Source: UBA685 sp049889495
GTDB taxonomy: Bacteria; Pseudomonadota; Alphaproteobacteria; Puniceispirillales; Puniceispirillaceae
Length of the DNA: 15,657 nt
Assembly (NCBI GenBank): GCA_049889495.1
Contig: JBMHDH010000086.1
Location: 1 to 15,657 of the forward strand
Direction: 5' to 3'
Both the position numbers and the translations under genes were made by a program. This document shows, piece after piece, positions 13,563 through 15,657 of this stretch. Position 1 is the first letter of the stretch, and the number at the start of each line of letters is the position of its first letter. Under the pieces are notes generated by a model. That model did no database searches. It saw only the letters and a list, made by a program, of their open reading frames with translations, and was not told the origin of the DNA.

Positions 13563-15508
13563 GGCAAATCCCGGAAATGATCAAGCGCTTCTGGATTTGC
13601 CAGCGCACCCACATTATTGATCTGTTTACCATGCACAATATCACGCACGGCCAATTCGGTGATTTTACCAGATTTGGTGCGCGGAATATCGGCGACTGAT
13701 AAAATGATAGCTGGCACATGACGCGGCGTGGCGTTGGTTCTAAGGCGTGTTTTGATTCTGGTAATAAGGGCGTCATCTAGAACATGACCGTCACGCAATT
13801 TCACAAATAACACCACCCGCTGATCATGATCATAATCTTGACCAATCACCACAGATTCTAGAATTTCATCAAGCGCTTCGACTTGGCGATAAATCTCGGC
13901 TGTACCTATGCGCACCCCGCCTGGATTGAGAGTCGCATCTGAGCGGCCATGGAAAATCATGCCGCCTTCTTCAGTCAAAGACACACAATCGCCATGATGC
14001 CACACATTCGCAAAACGCGCGAAATAGGCTTTGTGATAACGACTGCCATCATCATCCTTCCAGAATTTAACAGGCATTGAGGGATGCGCTTTTAAACAAA
14101 CAAGCTCGCCTTTTTCACCGGTTGCAACCTGTTTGCCATCATCACCATAAACAGCAACATCCATGCCAAGCAGGCGTTTTTGACATTGCCCCCGCCAAAT
14201 GGGCGCAATCGGCGCACCGCCCACAAAACAGCCAATGATATCGGTGCCGCCTGCGATAGATGCCAAACATAAATCAGCTTTCCAATCACGGTAAATATAG
14301 TCAAACCCTTCAGCAGATAAGGGCGAGCCCGTTGAAAATATCATCCGCAAATGGGCCAGCTGAAAGTGATCTTTTGGCACCAAATCAGCCTTGGCACAGG
14401 CATCAATATATTTGGCAGATGTCCCGAAATGGGTGATGGATTCCTGTTCAATCAGAGCCACAAATCTGTCTGGAGCAGGATAAAATGGCGAGCCGTCAAA
14501 CAACACCAAAGACGCGCCGCACATCAAAGCAGAAATAGACCAATTCCACATCATCCAACCACAGGTGGTGAAATAAAACAGCCGATCGCCTTCTTGCATA
14601 TCACCTTGCAACAGCAATTCTTGCTTATGTTTTAAGGTCACGCCACCAACGGAATGAACGATACATTTTGGCAAACCTGTGGTGCCAGATGAAAACATAA
14701 TATAAAGCGGGTCTGTAAAATCCATTGGCGCAAAGACCAATTCGGCTGGCTGATAAGGCGCAATAAAATCGTCCCACCATAGGATATTTTCACCCTCTGG
14801 CAGGGCAATGCCGCCCGCAAATTCAAACAACACCAAATGCGACACACAAGGCATAGCCGCTTTTAATTCTGCGGCAAGCGGGGCAGATGAAAATGATTTG
14901 CCATTATAGGAATAGCCGTCAGCTGATACCAAAATTTTGGGCTCAATTTGCGCCAAGCGATCCATCGCCGCTGAAAACCCAAAATCAGGAGAACAGCTAG
15001 ACCAAATCGCCCCCAAAGAGGCCGCCGCCAGCATAAAGGCAATGGCTTGTTTGCTATTGGGAACGAGCCCTGCCACACGGTCCCCTTTGGTAACGCCAAC
15101 TGATTGCAGGGCTTGTTGTAGACGCGAGACTTGGTTGCGCAAATCATCATGAGACCAGCTGGTTCTGGTGCCATCTTCGGTGACTTGGATGATGGCATCT
15201 TCGCCGCCTTGATAACGCAACATATTTTCAGCGTAATTCAGGCGCGCATCTGGGAAAAACCCTGCTTTTTGGATGTCATCATCATGGCGATAGGCTGTCG
15301 TGCCTTTTTCACCAATAATATCGGCAAAATCCCACACGCTAGACCAAAAGCCATCCAATTCCGCAACAGACCAGTCATGAAGGCTATCATAATCAGAAAA
15401 TGGTCCTGTTATACCCGCATAGCCTTCTTGTGCGATAAAGGCCATGTAATCTGACAAAAGCGTTGAATTGGCTTGTTCAGCGGTTGGTTGCCATTTCATC
15501 TGCGACAT
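13550..15508 (-). CDS. Acetoacetyl-CoA synthetase (acetoacetate-CoA ligase)
   Basis: A 652-residue cytosolic adenylate-forming enzyme, the normal length for acetoacetyl-CoA synthetase. Seen: an N-terminal acetyl-CoA-synthetase-like region with WSVAELDGFWSSVWDF and LNYAENML, ATP loop MFSSGTTGLPKCIVHS (about 271-286), TTCGWMMWNWSISAL, FGTSAKYIDAC, the GGTDIIGCF segment, FHGRSDATLNPGGVRIGTAEIY and the C-terminal lysine in RTKSGKITE (Lys615). FGTSAKY and GGTDI are characteristic of this family rather than acetyl-CoA synthetase. It activates acetoacetate with ATP and CoA so that thiolase can split it, linking leucine, ketone-body or polyhydroxybutyrate turnover to acetyl-CoA. The ATG at 15508 follows GGAG by eight bases; a GTG three bases earlier is also possible. 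Its stop lies within a 16-base tandem duplication. Confidence 0.94.
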   Translation of the reverse strand: MSQMKWQPTAEQANSTLLSDYMAFIAQEGYAGITGPFSDYDSLHDWSVAELDGFWSSVWDFADIIGEKGTTAYRHDDDIQKAGFFPDARLNYAENMLRYQGGEDAIIQVTEDGTRTSWSHDDLRNQVSRLQQALQSVGVTKGDRVAGLVPNSKQAIAFMLAAASLGAIWSSCSPDFGFSAAMDRLAQIEPKILVSADGYSYNGKSFSSAPLAAELKAAMPCVSHLVLFEFAGGIALPEGENILWWDDFIAPYQPAELVFAPMDFTDPLYIMFSSGTTGLPKCIVHSVGGVTLKHKQELLLQGDMQEGDRLFYFTTCGWMMWNWSISALMCGASLVLFDGSPFYPAPDRFVALIEQESITHFGTSAKYIDACAKADLVPKDHFQLAHLRMIFSTGSPLSAEGFDYIYRDWKADLCLASIAGGTDIIGCFVGGAPIAPIWRGQCQKRLLGMDVAVYGDDGKQVATGEKGELVCLKAHPSMPVKFWKDDDGSRYHKAYFARFANVWHHGDCVSLTEEGGMIFHGRSDATLNPGGVRIGTAEIYRQVEALDEILESVVIGQDYDHDQRVVLFVKLRDGHVLDDALITRIKTRLRTNATPRHVPAIILSVADIPRTKSGKITELAVRDIVHGKQINNVGALANPEALDHFRDLPELS

Positions 15509-15541
15509 CACAGCGTCTCCAGCTAGCGGATTAAAGTTGCC

Positions 15542-15591
15542 TGATCACCAGCCTTGCTGGCATCAAACAGAAAAGCAATGATCATCAATGC
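15542..15591 (-). promoter_or_regulatory. Inverted repeats upstream of the acetoacetyl-CoA synthetase gene
   Basis: Between the synthetase start and the next stop lie a hairpin (CCAGC-CTT-GCTGG at 15548-15560, extended by TGAT/ATCA) and a near-perfect palindrome GCAATGATCATCAATGC (15575-15591, 7 of 8 bases matching per half). Either may be an operator or the end structure of the upstream transcript; no T run follows the hairpin. Confidence 0.3.
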
Positions 15592-15600
15592 CGCAAAAGA

Positions 15601-15657
15601 CTAGCTGTCTTGATTTTGCAACGCAACCTTTTCAATCGCATAGGCCAATGCCTCATC
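15601..15657 (-). CDS. Possible 3' end of an unidentified gene
   Basis: On the - strand the frame entering from the window edge reads DEALAYAIEKVALQNQDS and stops with TAG at 15601. The helical, ordinary-looking residues and codon use resemble the neighbours, and it lies on the same strand about 90 bases upstream of the synthetase. Eighteen residues are too few to name it. Confidence 0.4.
   Translation of the reverse strand, partial: DEALAYAIEKVALQNQDS

Noticed and set aside
2..15657. Mobile element, prophage or CRISPR content
   Set aside because: No transposase, integrase, phage gene, terminal inverted repeats or spaced repeat array was seen; the tandem duplications are too short and isolated.

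Overview
This 15.7 kb window looks like chromosomal DNA of a marine alphaproteobacterium, possibly of the SAR116 / Candidatus Puniceispirillum type. The basis is moderate-GC DNA, PhoB/PhoR of proteobacterial type, methylmalonate-semialdehyde dehydrogenase next to acetoacetyl-CoA synthetase, a fused iron(III) permease, and sulfonate-type enzymes. The taxonomic call is inference from gene content. Coding density is high. No tRNA, rRNA, CRISPR array, insertion sequence or phage gene was seen, and no gene-free stretch exceeds about 225 bases.

Region 1 (2-6792, + strand) is one long operon-like run of seven genes. It starts with a 5'-truncated HisD-family dehydrogenase that resembles sulfopropanediol 3-dehydrogenase (HpsN) more than histidinol dehydrogenase. 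It continues with a double-domain NTF2/SnoaL-like protein, a short-chain dehydrogenase, a LacI-family regulator, a second NTF2/SnoaL-like protein whose start overlaps the regulator's stop, a bicupin, and a short MetE-fold zinc transferase. It looks like a regulated catabolic cluster for an oxidisable, possibly methylated or sulfonated, polyol-like compound. The substrate is not identifiable from sequence, and this is the best candidate in the window for an undescribed pathway.

Region 2 (6815-8661, - strand) holds a fused iron(III) ABC-transporter permease (FbpB type) without its binding protein or ATPase. A good Fur-box match and a candidate promoter lie upstream, and just beyond them is the intrinsic terminator that ends the comDE unit.

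Region 3 (8662-11784, - strand) reads phoR, phoB, comD, comE. The two-component pair is PhoR/PhoB-like, but the kinase has no membrane segment and no pst or phoU genes are beside it. comD and comE encode the two subunits of a thiamine-diphosphate decarboxylase of the sulfopyruvate / phosphonopyruvate type and overlap by four bases. A 9-base inverted repeat with a third copy nearby surrounds the comD start.

Region 4 (11785-15657) has mmsA on the + strand, convergent with a - strand acetoacetyl-CoA synthetase. Both feed acyl-CoA metabolism (valine/propionate and ketone-body type substrates). The last 57 bases seem to hold the 3' end of another - strand gene.

Several gene ends carry perfect or near-perfect short tandem duplications (11-16 bases) at or beside the stop codon, an odd local pattern.
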